From Myxococcota bacterium (GTDB taxonomy: Bacteria; Myxococcota_A; UBA9160; UBA4427): a stretch of DNA of 58,853 nucleotides. The notes below the pieces were generated by a model, which worked only from the letters and a program-made list of their open reading frames with translations, searched no databases and had not been told where the DNA came from. Position 1 is the first letter of the stretch. Every line of letters begins with the position of its first letter. The stretch spans positions 1 to 58,853 of the forward strand of contig JASMLK010000041.1 in NCBI GenBank assembly GCA_030748735.1, in the 5' to 3' direction. Positions 34,628-43,822 of the stretch are shown here, piece by piece. The position numbers and the translations under genes were made by a program.

Positions 34628-35134
34628 ATGGCAAACCCCGACTATCTGAAGTCCGTCGAATCCACCGCGTTCGATAGCGACCCCGATCAGGCCGAAAGCG
34701 TCGAAGCCGAAGACGCGGAAGAGGGTGCCGTCGAAGAAGCCGCCGTCGCGGACCAGCCTGCACGGGAAGAAACGGTCGAACCGGCTCCGCCGACCGCGCC
34801 ATCGAAAGAGGGACCGCAGAAGGGCTCCCGTTCCAGCCGCTACGTGATCGTGGCCTTGATCATTTTCGCGATCGTGCTCGGAGCGCTGCTCATCCGCTCC
34901 AATGGCTTGATCGGTGTGCTCGAAAACACCGTGGCGAGCCTCGAAGCCGACCTCGAAGATTCCCGCGCCACCGTCGCCGCCCACGAGTCGCACCTCGGAG
35001 CGATCCGCGCCGAAGTCAGCGACGTCGTCAATCGCATGGCCGCGCTCGACCAACTGGTCAGTGAACCTGTGTCGGCGAAACCACAGGCAAGCCCCGAGCC
35101 CAGCGAATCTGGCGGGAGCGGCCGCCCCGAGTAG
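34628..35134 (+). CDS. Single-pass membrane protein, acidic, coiled-coil
   Basis: A 168-aa hypothetical protein. Residues 1-70 are acidic and Pro/Ala/Glu-rich. One transmembrane helix follows at about 75-93 (YVIVALIIFAIVLGALLIR), then a short coiled coil (NTVASLEADLEDSRATVAAHESHLGAIRAEVSDVVNRM) and a disordered tail. ATG 34628 has AGGAG at 7-nt spacing. It lies 117 bp after pafA and 192 bp before mreB, on the same strand. No family recognised; topology would be N-in, C-out. Confidence 0.7.
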   Translation: MANPDYLKSVESTAFDSDPDQAESVEAEDAEEGAVEEAAVADQPAREETVEPAPPTAPSKEGPQKGSRSSRYVIVALIIFAIVLGALLIRSNGLIGVLENTVASLEADLEDSRATVAAHESHLGAIRAEVSDVVNRMAALDQLVSEPVSAKPQASPEPSESGGSGRPE

Positions 35135-35326
35135 GACGCGCGGCCCGCGCCAACTTCTCGAAAGGCATGCTTTCGTGACCTGGCTCACCGCCGTGCGGCG
35201 GTGCGAAGCGATTTCCTCCTTGGAGTTCGCAGTTTTTCTTCAGTCTCTGCCGGTTCGTGACCGATAGATCTGGGAACGGTCCCGCCGCGCCCCCCTTCCG
35301 GCCGGACCGCAGGGAAGGAAGGGTCC

Positions 35327-36367
35327 ATGTTTCTCGACTTTGTCGCTGGTTGGTTTTCCCACGATCTCGCGATCGATCTCGGTACCGCGAATACGCTGGT
35401 CTATGGCCGAGGCCGCGGACTGATCTGTTCCGAGCCGAGTGTCGTCGCGATCACCAGCGACAATGCGGGGCAAAGCGGGCAACGTGTTCGCGCCGTCGGA
35501 CACGAAGCGAAAGAAATGCTCGGTCGTACGCCCGGCACCATTCAGGCGATTCGCCCGATCAAGGACGGTGTGATCGCCGACTTCGAAATCACCGAAGCCA
35601 TGCTTCGCTACTTCATCCAGCGTGCACACAACCGTGGCACGCTGGTGCGACCGCGCATCGTCATCTGCGTACCGCCTTGCATCACCAGCGTCGAAAAGCG
35701 TGCGGTGCGGGAGTCGGCGCTTTCGGCGGGTGCGCGCGAGGTCTATCTGATCGAAGAGCCGATGGCCGCGGCCATCGGTGCGGGGCTCGATGTCACTGCA
35801 CCCCAGGGCAACATGGTCGTGGACATCGGTGGTGGCACGACCGACGTCGCGGTGATCTCGCTCTCGGGCATCGTTACCTCGCGGTCGATCCGCGTCGGTG
35901 GCGACAAGATGGACGAAGCGATCATCAACTACATCAAGCGCAAGTACAACATGCTGATCGGTGAGCGCACCGCAGAAGCCGTGAAGATCGACATCGGTGC
36001 GGCGGCGACCCATTCGAAGGCCGCGACCCAGGAAGTGAAGGGACGCGACCTCATCGCAGGCATTCCGAAGGTGATCGTCGCGACCAGCGACGAGATCCGC
36101 GAATCGCTCGTCGAGCCGATCCACGCGATCGTCGAAACCGTTCACCTGACGCTCGAAAAGACGCCGCCGGAACTCGCGGCCGACATCGTCGACCGGGGCA
36201 TCATGCTCGTGGGTGGCGGCTCTCTCTTGCGCGACCTCGACCAGGTCCTGCGCCAGGAGACGAAACTCCCGATCCTGCGCAGCGAAGACCCCTACACCGC
36301 GGTCGTCCACGGTGCAGGCAAGGCCCTCGACAACCTCGGCCTGCTGCGCGAGGTCTCGCTCCAGTAG
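35327..36367 (+). CDS. mreB: Rod-shape-determining protein MreB
   Basis: A 346-aa bacterial actin that guides lateral cell-wall synthesis. An amphipathic N-terminus (MFLDFVAGWFSHDL) is followed by the phosphate-1 loop IDLGTANTLVYG, then phosphate-2 VVDIGGGTTDVAVISL and the adenosine motif ILVGGGSLLRDL-type (IMLVGGGSLLRDL). EEPMAAAIGAGL is also typical. Length is standard. mreC/mreD do not follow: the next gene is on the opposite strand, so mreB stands alone here. Confidence 0.96.
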   Translation: MFLDFVAGWFSHDLAIDLGTANTLVYGRGRGLICSEPSVVAITSDNAGQSGQRVRAVGHEAKEMLGRTPGTIQAIRPIKDGVIADFEITEAMLRYFIQRAHNRGTLVRPRIVICVPPCITSVEKRAVRESALSAGAREVYLIEEPMAAAIGAGLDVTAPQGNMVVDIGGGTTDVAVISLSGIVTSRSIRVGGDKMDEAIINYIKRKYNMLIGERTAEAVKIDIGAAATHSKAATQEVKGRDLIAGIPKVIVATSDEIRESLVEPIHAIVETVHLTLEKTPPELAADIVDRGIMLVGGGSLLRDLDQVLRQETKLPILRSEDPYTAVVHGAGKALDNLGLLREVSLQ

Positions 36368-36385
36368 CGAAGCGCGGACGCGCGA

Positions 36386-37888
36386 TCAGGAGTACTTGAA
36401 TTCCTCGGCGTCGAGATCGATCGCCGGGATTTCATCCTTCTCCTTCCAGTAGTCCTGGGTGTGCTCCCATTCCGGCTTTTCGAGCCGCCTGGGCATCAGG
36501 TGCATGCTGCGCTTCAGGTAGTTCGGGTTGAAGTTGTCGTCCCTCATCCACGGCAGTGCGGGCAGGTCCTTGTCTTCTTCCCGTAGGGCCATTTCGAGCT
36601 TGCGCGCACCCTTGGCGTCCATGTGCTTGAGCAGTCGGCAGACGTAGTCGCCGAGCAGGTCGACGCGCAGCGTCCAGCTCGCGCGGAAGTAGCCGAAAAC
36701 CCAGAGCATGTTGGGCACGCCGGTGAACATCATGCCGCGGTAGGTGATCGTGTTGGCGAAGTCGACGGGCTTGTTGTCGACGACGAACTCGATGTTGCCC
36801 AGCACGCTGATGTTGAAGCCGGTGGCCGTCACGATGAGGTCCGCTTCGAGTTCTTCACCGCTCTCGAGCTGAATACCTCGTTTCGTGAAGCGCTCGATTT
36901 CGTCGGTCACGACCGACGCCTTCCCCGCCGAGATGCCCGCGAAGACATCGCCGTCGGGGACGAAGGCGATGCGCTGCCGCCAGGGCAGGTACTTCGGGGT
37001 GAAGTGCTTGTCGATGTCGTAGCCCTCGGGCAAGAGCGGGCGAATCATCTCGATCAAGAGCTTCTTCATGTCCTCGGGTTGTTCGAACGACGCCTTCGTT
37101 ACCAGGTTCTGATCGTGCAGGATCTTCTTGCGCGTGATCTCGTGGATCCATTCCTCGTCGACTTCGATCTCGCGGAGCTGATCGGCGAGTTCGTTTTCGT
37201 TGCGGCCCGGAATGAAGTAGGTGGGTGAGCGCTGGAGCATGGTGATGTGCTCGCAGTCCGCGGCCATGGCCGGGATGACCGTCGCCGCAGTCGCTCCGGA
37301 ACCGATCACCACGACGCGCTTGCTCTTGTAGTCGTAGTCCTCGGGCCAGGTCTGCGGGTGGATGATCTCGCCCTCGAAGTCTTCCACGCCCTCCCACTCC
37401 GGCGTGTAACCCTGCTTGTGGTCGTAGTAGCCCTGGCACATCCACAGGAAGTTGGCGGTGAAGACGACCGGGTCACCGGTGTCGGTGCGGCGCCCTTCGA
37501 TCGTCCAGGTGTTGTCTTCGCTCGACCACGACGCGCGCTCGATTTCGTGCTGGTAGCGGATGTGCTGGTCGATCTTGTTTTCTTCGATCACCTCGTTCAT
37601 GTAGCTGAGGATCTCTTCGGCGGTCGCGATCGGCGGGCCCGTCCACGGCTTGAAGCGGTAGCCGAAGGTGTAGAGGTCACTGTCCGATCGGATGCCGGGG
37701 TACTTGTGGGTGAGCCAGGTGCCGCCGAAGTCTTCGAGGGCGTCCAGGACGACGAAGCTCTTGTCGGGGCACTGCTGCTGGAGGTGGTAGGCGGCTCCGA
37801 CACCCGAGATTCCGGCCCCGACGATCAGTACGTCGAAGTGTTCGGCCAGGGGTTCAGCGGTTGCGTAGGCAGCGGCTTGGGACGTCAT
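36386..37888 (-). CDS. Flavin-containing (Baeyer-Villiger, EthA-like) monooxygenase
   Basis: A 500-aa class B flavoprotein monooxygenase using FAD and NADPH to insert oxygen into ketones or oxidise heteroatoms. The first Rossmann motif is VLIVGAGISGVGAAYHL. The Baeyer-Villiger signature FxGxxxHxxxW appears as FEGEIIHPQTW, directly before the NADPH motif VVVIGSGATAATVIPA. LQRSPTYFIPGRNENELA resembles the EthA subgroup. ATG 37888 is chosen because the sequence before it is not conserved-looking. The substrate is unknown; it stands alone between mreB (convergent) and the mltG operon (upstream on the same strand). Confidence 0.9.
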   Translation of the reverse strand: MTSQAAAYATAEPLAEHFDVLIVGAGISGVGAAYHLQQQCPDKSFVVLDALEDFGGTWLTHKYPGIRSDSDLYTFGYRFKPWTGPPIATAEEILSYMNEVIEENKIDQHIRYQHEIERASWSSEDNTWTIEGRRTDTGDPVVFTANFLWMCQGYYDHKQGYTPEWEGVEDFEGEIIHPQTWPEDYDYKSKRVVVIGSGATAATVIPAMAADCEHITMLQRSPTYFIPGRNENELADQLREIEVDEEWIHEITRKKILHDQNLVTKASFEQPEDMKKLLIEMIRPLLPEGYDIDKHFTPKYLPWRQRIAFVPDGDVFAGISAGKASVVTDEIERFTKRGIQLESGEELEADLIVTATGFNISVLGNIEFVVDNKPVDFANTITYRGMMFTGVPNMLWVFGYFRASWTLRVDLLGDYVCRLLKHMDAKGARKLEMALREEDKDLPALPWMRDDNFNPNYLKRSMHLMPRRLEKPEWEHTQDYWKEKDEIPAIDLDAEEFKYS

Positions 37889-38083
37889 GGCGAGCGGTTC
37901 CCCTCTTTGATCTCCCGAAAGCCGAGCAATCCGCGTGCCAGCCTCGGGGAGCATCAGGCGCGGCGACAGCCTACGCGACCGGGGACGTTGTGGCTCGCAG
38001 CCGCAGTTGCCCCATCAAGCCGGCTCGCGGGCCGGCGGGCTCCGGGTCGAGCGCCCTGGCTTCTCGCGACGGCGCGCAGGCCG

Positions 38084-39133
38084 TCAGTTCGCAGACCGCT
38101 GATTCGCCTGGGCGCGCATCTGGTTCCGGCGGCTCCGCGAGAGCTGGTATTCGCGGACCGCGTTCGTGTGCTCGCGATACGTCTTCGAAAACTGATGGGT
38201 GCCGTCGTTGCGTGATACGAAGTAGAGGAAGTCGCTGTCGGCCGGCTCGAGTACCGCGCGCAGTGCATCGATCCCGGGGCTCGCGATCGGCCCCGGTGGC
38301 AGTCCCTTGATGCGATAGGTGTTGTACGGGTTCGAGCGATCGCGCAGGTGCTTCCGCGTGAGGTTGCCGTCGAAGTCTGCGATGCCGTAGATCACGGTCG
38401 GGTCGGTCTCGAGGCGCATCTTCTTTTGCATGCGGTTCAAGAAGACCGAAGCGATCAACGGGCGCTCTTCGGGGGCGGCGGTTTCCTTTTCGACGATCGA
38501 GGCGAGGGTGACGATTTCGTGCCGCGAAAGGGTGTGCCCCTTTGCGAGGGCATCGAGGTCCCGCCAGACGCGCTCGAATTGTTCGACGAATACGCGCGCG
38601 ATCTCCTCCGGCGTCATGTGGCGGGGCAGGCGATAGGTTTCGGGGTAGAGGTAACCCTCGAGGGAGTCTTGCTCGACATGGAGACGTCGAGCGATCGTCT
38701 CGTCCATGACGGCTTCGAGGAAGGCCTGCGCTTCGGCGAGCCCCGCTGCTTCGAGGCGGGCTGCGATTTCGCTCGCGCGGGTGCCTTCGGGGATGACGAT
38801 CTCGTAGGTCTTCACGCGTCCCGAGGTCAGGCGGTCGAGAATCGTGCGCGTCGACCATCCCGCTGACACTTCGTACTCACCGCTGTGAAGCTTGCCCGCG
38901 GCGCCTCGCACGCGACCCAGCAGGCTGGTTGCTCGTGCATTCTTGATCAGGCCCGCTTTCTCCAGGCGATTGGCAACCTGGTTGAGCCCCTGGCCCGGTT
39001 CGATGCGAAACAATTCCGTGGTTTCGTCTGCGCCGGGGCGTGCGGGTTCGAGGGCCGCGAAAAAGACGTAGCTGCCGACGACGCTGGTGCCGAGACCGAG
39101 TATGAAGAGCAAGAGCAGGAGCCGCCCGATCAC
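38084..39133 (-). CDS. mltG: Endolytic murein transglycosylase MltG
   Basis: A 349-aa inner-membrane enzyme that cleaves nascent glycan strands and sets their length. One N-terminal transmembrane helix (LLLLLFILGLGTSVVGSYVF) is followed by a LysM-like region (RIEPGQGLNQVANRLEKAGL) and the YceG domain. The catalytic glutamate lies in ASIVEKETA (Glu215/217), followed by LIASVFLNRM and LETDPTVIYGI; near the C-terminus are the conserved NPYNTYRIKGLPPGPIASPG residues. Start is GTG 39133, overlapping the ruvX stop as GTGA. Confidence 0.94.
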   Translation of the reverse strand: MIGRLLLLLFILGLGTSVVGSYVFFAALEPARPGADETTELFRIEPGQGLNQVANRLEKAGLIKNARATSLLGRVRGAAGKLHSGEYEVSAGWSTRTILDRLTSGRVKTYEIVIPEGTRASEIAARLEAAGLAEAQAFLEAVMDETIARRLHVEQDSLEGYLYPETYRLPRHMTPEEIARVFVEQFERVWRDLDALAKGHTLSRHEIVTLASIVEKETAAPEERPLIASVFLNRMQKKMRLETDPTVIYGIADFDGNLTRKHLRDRSNPYNTYRIKGLPPGPIASPGIDALRAVLEPADSDFLYFVSRNDGTHQFSKTYREHTNAVREYQLSRSRRNQMRAQANQRSAN

Positions 39134-39567
39134 GTGTCGCCGCTCCCCTGTTCGCGATTTCGCCGCAGGTCGAGGTAGGTGCTGAGGATGATCGACGCCG
39201 CGACGGCATCGACGACCTCGCGTTGATCCTTTGCCCTGCGCCCCGTCGCGTGAAGCGCGCGCTCCGCTTCGACGGTCGTGAGCCGCTCGTCGAGTGTATC
39301 GACGGGAAGCTCGACGTGGGCTGCGAGCGCTTTCGCGAACGTGCGCGCCGCCTCGGCCCCTTTGCTCTGTCGCCCACTCATGTGAAGGGGGACACCGACC
39401 ACGACGTGTTCGATCGCTTCTTCTTCGATCAGGCGTGCGAGCGCAGCGAGATCCTTGTCTCGCCCCTCGCGATCGAGCTTGCCGCGGGGAAAGGCAAAGG
39501 TCTCGTCTTCGTCGCTCACCGCGAGCCCGATTCGCTTGCTCCCCATGTCGAGGCCGAGGATCTTCAT
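39130..39567 (-). CDS. ruvX: Holliday-junction resolvase-like RuvX (YqgF)
   Basis: A 145-aa RNase H-fold protein involved in 16S rRNA 5'-end maturation, and annotated as putative Holliday-junction resolvase. It has ILGLDMGSKRIGLAVSDE, EHVVVGVPLHMSG, VDTLDERLTTVEAERAL and the final DAVAASIILSTYL with the last catalytic Asp. ATG 39567 is the natural start before the first strand. Coupled to mltG, an arrangement common in bacteria. Confidence 0.93.
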   Translation of the reverse strand: MKILGLDMGSKRIGLAVSDEDETFAFPRGKLDREGRDKDLAALARLIEEEAIEHVVVGVPLHMSGRQSKGAEAARTFAKALAAHVELPVDTLDERLTTVEAERALHATGRRAKDQREVVDAVAASIILSTYLDLRRNREQGSGDT

Positions 39568-39643
39568 CGAGGCGGGGAGGGTAGCGGGTCGGTCCGTGTC
39601 CCGAGTTGGCCCGAAGTGTTTCTCAGCGAAAGGCTGCACGCCG

Positions 39644-41296
39644 TCAGTCCTGCCCGCGATCGCGCGCGTTCAAGAGCGCATGCGCGCGTTTCGAAACCCC
39701 GGCATCGGGGTCGCGTGTGGCGGCGAGCAGCCAGCGCTCGGCTCGCCCATCGCGTCGTGAGGTGAGCGCATCGATGGCCGCCGCCCGGAGTGCCTTGGGA
39801 ACCGTCGTGTCGGCTTCGTCGTCGAAGACACGCTCGAGCAGCGAAAGAAATGACGCGGGTGGGTCGTCCTGTTGCCCGAGCGCGCGGACCAGCGCCGCAG
39901 CGACGCGGGGCTGATTGCGCTCGATCGCATGCGTGAGGGCTTCTCCCAGTCGCTCGCACACGTCCCGCTGTCCCGACGTGGCCAGTGCGTTGGCGGCAAC
40001 GACGGCTTTTTCGTCACGCCCCGATCCCAATGCGCGGAACAACACATCGAGCGCTTCGCCGTTGCCGATCGCCGCCAGTGCGTTGGCCGCCTCGCGCCGC
40101 AATGCGGGCCCGCTGTCGCCGAATACGCTCGCCAGGGGTGGGACGAGTTTCGGGTTCTGGAGTTCGCCGGCGAGTCGCACCGCGCGCTGGAGGCGCGCGC
40201 CTTCGCGGCGGCTGATCGCGCGAGCGAGGGCGGGCACGGCGTTGTCCCCGAGTGCGAGGAGCATCCCGACCAGCTGCTGCGAACAAGCGGGGTCGGTTTC
40301 TTCGTGTAGCGATTCGAGGATCGCGGCTGCGGGGCGTTCTCCCAGTTCGAGCAGCAGCTGCGTCGGGCGAATGCCGTCACTTTCGCAGACGCGTCCCCGA
40401 TCGATGACGAAGCGCACGACATCGTCGTCCGCGAGGCGCTGCAGGGCGGACTGCGCCATCAACACGTGCGAACACGGCCGATCGCCGGCGCCACTCGCGT
40501 GGGCGGTGAGCAGCAGGAGCGCGCGGTACCCCTCCTCGCGATGGCCTTCCGACCACAGCTCTTCGGTCGTGGCGGCGATGCGGTCGAGCAACGCGTCGTA
40601 GAGCAGGTCGTCGTCGCAGCGGTCGAGTTCGCGCAGGCTCAGTCGAAGCCGTTCACCCTTCATCACCATGGCAGGGGCTTCGAGTGGGTCTTCTTCGAGG
40701 GCGGGCCAGGCGGGTGTGCCGGCGGAAGTGGGTTTGGTTGGCGTCTCGGCGTCTCTTCGCTCCCCATGAGCGCGGGATGAATCGAAGGAAAGAACACTCG
40801 CCTCATCGTCTCGCTCGGGAGTGGCTGCGTCGTGCGGTCTTGCGACGCCATTCACTTCGATCCCACCTTTGCTGCTTTCGTAGAGGCGGCCGGGAAAGCG
40901 GTCGGCGTGCATCTCGTCGCGGTCGGCGGTCGGCAGTGCGAGCAGCTCTTCGAAGCGTGCGAAGTCGTCGAAGCCCAGCGGCGCCGTGAGCCGAATGCGC
41001 TCGACGCCATGCACTTCCATCGCACGCACCAGCGTGGTGAGGTAGCGGCAGGGAAGGGGGCCCAGGTCGGGGTCCGAAAACTGCTGCCCGTTGCGCTCGA
41101 TTTCGATCGGGCCGGCGCGGTCGAGTTCGAGTTCGACGAGGAGCCAGGCGCGGCGGGTCAGGTCGCTGCTGCGGAGCGGAGCCGCAGGGGCGGCATCGCC
41201 GCGGTCTCGCAGCGCGCGGTCGACCTCGGTCAGGAGCAGGGCCAGATCGAAGCCGTCTCGCGGGCCGGTTTTCGGAGTTGCGACGTGGACTTGCAC
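39644..41296 (-). CDS. HEAT-repeat protein
   Basis: A 550-aa, probably cytoplasmic protein. The N-terminal 120 residues form an unrecognised alpha/beta region; residues about 130-210 are low-complexity. From about 290 to the end there are tandem helical HEAT-type repeats (VPPLASVFGDSGPALRREAANALAAIGNGEALDVLFRAL and similar). Such proteins usually serve as binding scaffolds. Start GTG 41296. It precedes ruvX by 76 bp on the same strand and could share its transcript. Function unknown. Confidence 0.8.
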   Translation of the reverse strand: MQVHVATPKTGPRDGFDLALLLTEVDRALRDRGDAAPAAPLRSSDLTRRAWLLVELELDRAGPIEIERNGQQFSDPDLGPLPCRYLTTLVRAMEVHGVERIRLTAPLGFDDFARFEELLALPTADRDEMHADRFPGRLYESSKGGIEVNGVARPHDAATPERDDEASVLSFDSSRAHGERRDAETPTKPTSAGTPAWPALEEDPLEAPAMVMKGERLRLSLRELDRCDDDLLYDALLDRIAATTEELWSEGHREEGYRALLLLTAHASGAGDRPCSHVLMAQSALQRLADDDVVRFVIDRGRVCESDGIRPTQLLLELGERPAAAILESLHEETDPACSQQLVGMLLALGDNAVPALARAISRREGARLQRAVRLAGELQNPKLVPPLASVFGDSGPALRREAANALAAIGNGEALDVLFRALGSGRDEKAVVAANALATSGQRDVCERLGEALTHAIERNQPRVAAALVRALGQQDDPPASFLSLLERVFDDEADTTVPKALRAAAIDALTSRRDGRAERWLLAATRDPDAGVSKRAHALLNARDRGQD

Positions 41297-41563
41297 AGCC
41301 CGCTCATCGACCAGTGACGAGAATGCCTTGAAGCCGACGGCGTTCAGTCCTGCTTCTCCCTCACACCCCGGCCGAAGTGGGTCGCTGCATTTTTGCTTTT
41401 CTTTCGCTTTTTCGATTGACGCTCATTCTGACCCGCGGCTAAGCTGCCGCGACTCCCCCCGCATCCCCGAGCGCACGTGTCCCACAGCGAAGTCTGATCA
41501 GCCCGAACGCTTCTTTTCTCGACTCGAAGCGGCCTGGGCGCCAGATCACGAGGCGAGGCTCGA

Positions 41564-42172
41564 GTGGCGAGTAGGTTCAGCGAGTGGAGCGGGTCGGATG
41601 AGCGGAGTGAGTTGAAAAACCCACCTCTCAATTGGTTGACCGAAGGGCTGACCCGGGCGGTCAGCGTCGGGGTCGCCACCGCCGGTGGTGTCGGCTTCTT
41701 GCCCCTCGCTCCCGGCACGTTCGGTGCCCTCGTTGGAGTCGGGCTCTTCGTGCTGCTTTCCGGCGAAGGCTTCTTTCTATACCTGTGCACGACGCTCGTG
41801 CTCGGCGCACTCGGGGTCTGGGCGTCCGGGCAAGCCGAACATTTCTTCGGCCGCGAAGACGACGGCCGCATCGTGATCGACGAAGTCGTTGGGCAGCTCA
41901 TCACCTTTGCGCCGTTGGTCGGCGTGCTGGGGGTCGAAAGATTGCCGCGTGCGTCTTTTTTCGCGCTGGTCGTGACCGGATTCGTCGCATTCCGCGTGTT
42001 TGATATCGCCAAGCCCGGATGGATCGGGAAGGTGGAGAAGAACACGCATGGTGGTGCGGGCGTCATGGCGGACGACATCGCAGCGGGGCTCATGGGGGCG
42101 CTCGTCGTTGCTGCAGTCGCAGCCGCATTCGCGTTGCTTGCCTCCGACCCGAGCGCGGCGGTGCCGCAATGA
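41564..42172 (+). CDS. pgpA: Phosphatidylglycerophosphatase A
   Basis: A 202-aa membrane phosphatase that makes phosphatidylglycerol from its phosphate. It shows the PgpA motifs GFLPLAPGTFGALVG, DGRIVIDEVVGQ, FRVFDIAKPGWIG and GGAGVMADDIAAG, and about four hydrophobic segments. The GTG at 41564 has an upstream GAGG, but the first 20 residues are unusual and a later start is possible. cinA follows after 70 bp. Confidence 0.9.
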   Translation: MASRFSEWSGSDERSELKNPPLNWLTEGLTRAVSVGVATAGGVGFLPLAPGTFGALVGVGLFVLLSGEGFFLYLCTTLVLGALGVWASGQAEHFFGREDDGRIVIDEVVGQLITFAPLVGVLGVERLPRASFFALVVTGFVAFRVFDIAKPGWIGKVEKNTHGGAGVMADDIAAGLMGALVVAAVAAAFALLASDPSAAVPQ

Positions 42173-42242
42173 CGTGCTTCGAGGTGGTCTGGAGCCATCG
42201 GCTTTTCACCGGTCGCGTGTTTCGACGCTGCGGGGCGGACCA

Positions 42243-43664
42243 ATGAGCGGTTCGAAGACGCTGGGTTCGGGAGAGGTCCTCTGCGCCGAGGTCATCACGA
42301 TTGGTGACGAGATCCTGCGCGGCGAAATCGTCGACTCCAACAAGGCGCTGATGTCCGAGCGCCTGCACGACGCCGAAGTCGAAACCCGCTTTCACACCTC
42401 GGTGCTCGATCACCCGGCGGAAATGGCCGACGCCTTTCGCCGTGCGGTTTCGCGGGCCGACGTGGTCCTGGTTTCCGGTGGGCTCGGTCCCACGCGCGAC
42501 GACCTCACGACCGAAGTGCTCGCCGACACCTTCGGCTGCGACCTCGTCCTCGACGAAGCTTCCCTCGAAACCATTCGCGGCTTCTTCCGCCACCTCGGTC
42601 GCGACATGAGTGACAACAACGCCAAGCAGGCGTACTTCCCGAGTGGAGCCGAGGTCCTCGCGAACCCGGTCGGCACGGCGCCCGGGTTCATGATGGAAGT
42701 TCCTTTCGGGGCGGAGGGCGGAGACGAGGGTGCGGGTGCGGGTTTCGAACGCGTCGCACTCATCTTCACCATGCCCGGCGTGCCGCGAGAACTCGCGCTG
42801 ATGCTCGAAGAACAAGTCCTTCCTCGCGTGCTCGCGCGGATGAATCACGGCGCAAACAACGCCGCTGGTGGGCAGGGCGGCAGGGCGATGCGCGCGCGTC
42901 TGCTGCGCACCTTCGGTCTCGGCGAGTCGTCCCTCGATGCCGAGCTACAACATTTCGCACGCGACGCCGGCGTCGAACTCGGCTTCCGCACTGCGTTTCC
43001 CGACAATTACCTGCGCCCTGTCGTGCGCGCCGCCAGCGCCGAAGAGGCGGACAGTCGCCTCGAAGAGGCGTGTCGCGAAATCCGTGCCCACCTCGGCGAC
43101 GTGGTCTACGGCGAAGGCGACGAAACCATGGCAGCGGCGGTGGGCCGTCTGCTGACCGAGCATGGGGCCACGATCGCGACGGCCGAATCGTGTACCGGTG
43201 GACTGGTGGCCGAGAAGCTCACCGAGATTCCCGGCTCATCCAGCTACGTGATGGGCGGCGTCGTGGCGTACGCGAACGAGATCAAGACGGCGCTTCTCGG
43301 GGTCTCCGAGGCTCTATTGAAGGAGTACGGTGCCGTGTCCGAGCCGGTCGCGATCGCGATGGCCGAAGGCGTGCGCGAGCGCTTCGATACAGACTTCGGT
43401 GTTTCGACGACGGGCATCTCGGGTCCCGACGGTGGCGCGGAAGAAAAGCCCGTTGGCACCGTTTGCGTCGCACTCGCCCGCAGGGGCGCTGCGACCCACG
43501 TCGAACGCTTCGTCTTTCCTCTCGACCGCATCCGCCACCGCATGCTGACGGCCCAGGTCGCACTCGACTGGGTGCGTCGCTCGTTGCTTGGCGTCGAGTT
43601 GGTGGGGCCGTCGCTCCTGCGTCGTCGGGGCGGGGGCTCGATGCCGGCTGGAGGTCAAAAGTGA
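42243..43664 (+). CDS. cinA: CinA family nicotinamide-nucleotide amidase
   Basis: A 473-aa two-domain protein. The N-terminal MoaB/MogA-like (COG1058, ADP-ribose pyrophosphatase) domain has EVITIGDEILRGEIVDSN and VVLVSGGLGPTRDDLT. The C-terminal PncC domain has TAESCTGGLVAEKLTEIPGSS and STTGISGPDGGAEEKPVGTV, deamidating nicotinamide mononucleotide. A Gly/Glu-rich insert (about 155-165) splits the N-terminal domain. It sits immediately upstream of recA, a widespread arrangement. Confidence 0.94.
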   Translation: MSGSKTLGSGEVLCAEVITIGDEILRGEIVDSNKALMSERLHDAEVETRFHTSVLDHPAEMADAFRRAVSRADVVLVSGGLGPTRDDLTTEVLADTFGCDLVLDEASLETIRGFFRHLGRDMSDNNAKQAYFPSGAEVLANPVGTAPGFMMEVPFGAEGGDEGAGAGFERVALIFTMPGVPRELALMLEEQVLPRVLARMNHGANNAAGGQGGRAMRARLLRTFGLGESSLDAELQHFARDAGVELGFRTAFPDNYLRPVVRAASAEEADSRLEEACREIRAHLGDVVYGEGDETMAAAVGRLLTEHGATIATAESCTGGLVAEKLTEIPGSSSYVMGGVVAYANEIKTALLGVSEALLKEYGAVSEPVAIAMAEGVRERFDTDFGVSTTGISGPDGGAEEKPVGTVCVALARRGAATHVERFVFPLDRIRHRMLTAQVALDWVRRSLLGVELVGPSLLRRRGGGSMPAGGQK

Positions 43665-43822
43665 GTACCCGTCGATTTTCCGCGCAACGCACACGGTTCG
43701 CGGTTCCCGTAGTCCCTCACCCCTTCATACGAGTCTCTTTGGTTCCCACCGCCAGACACCAACACCGGTAACGACAGAGACTTCGCAACCAGAAAACGAA
43801 AACAAAGAAAGGAAGTAGCCAC

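Noticed and set aside
43665-43822. LexA/SOS box upstream of recA
   Set aside because: Two GTTC sequences occur but not at the spacing of known alpha-type boxes, and no E. coli-, Gram-positive- or Bdellovibrio-type palindrome is present.
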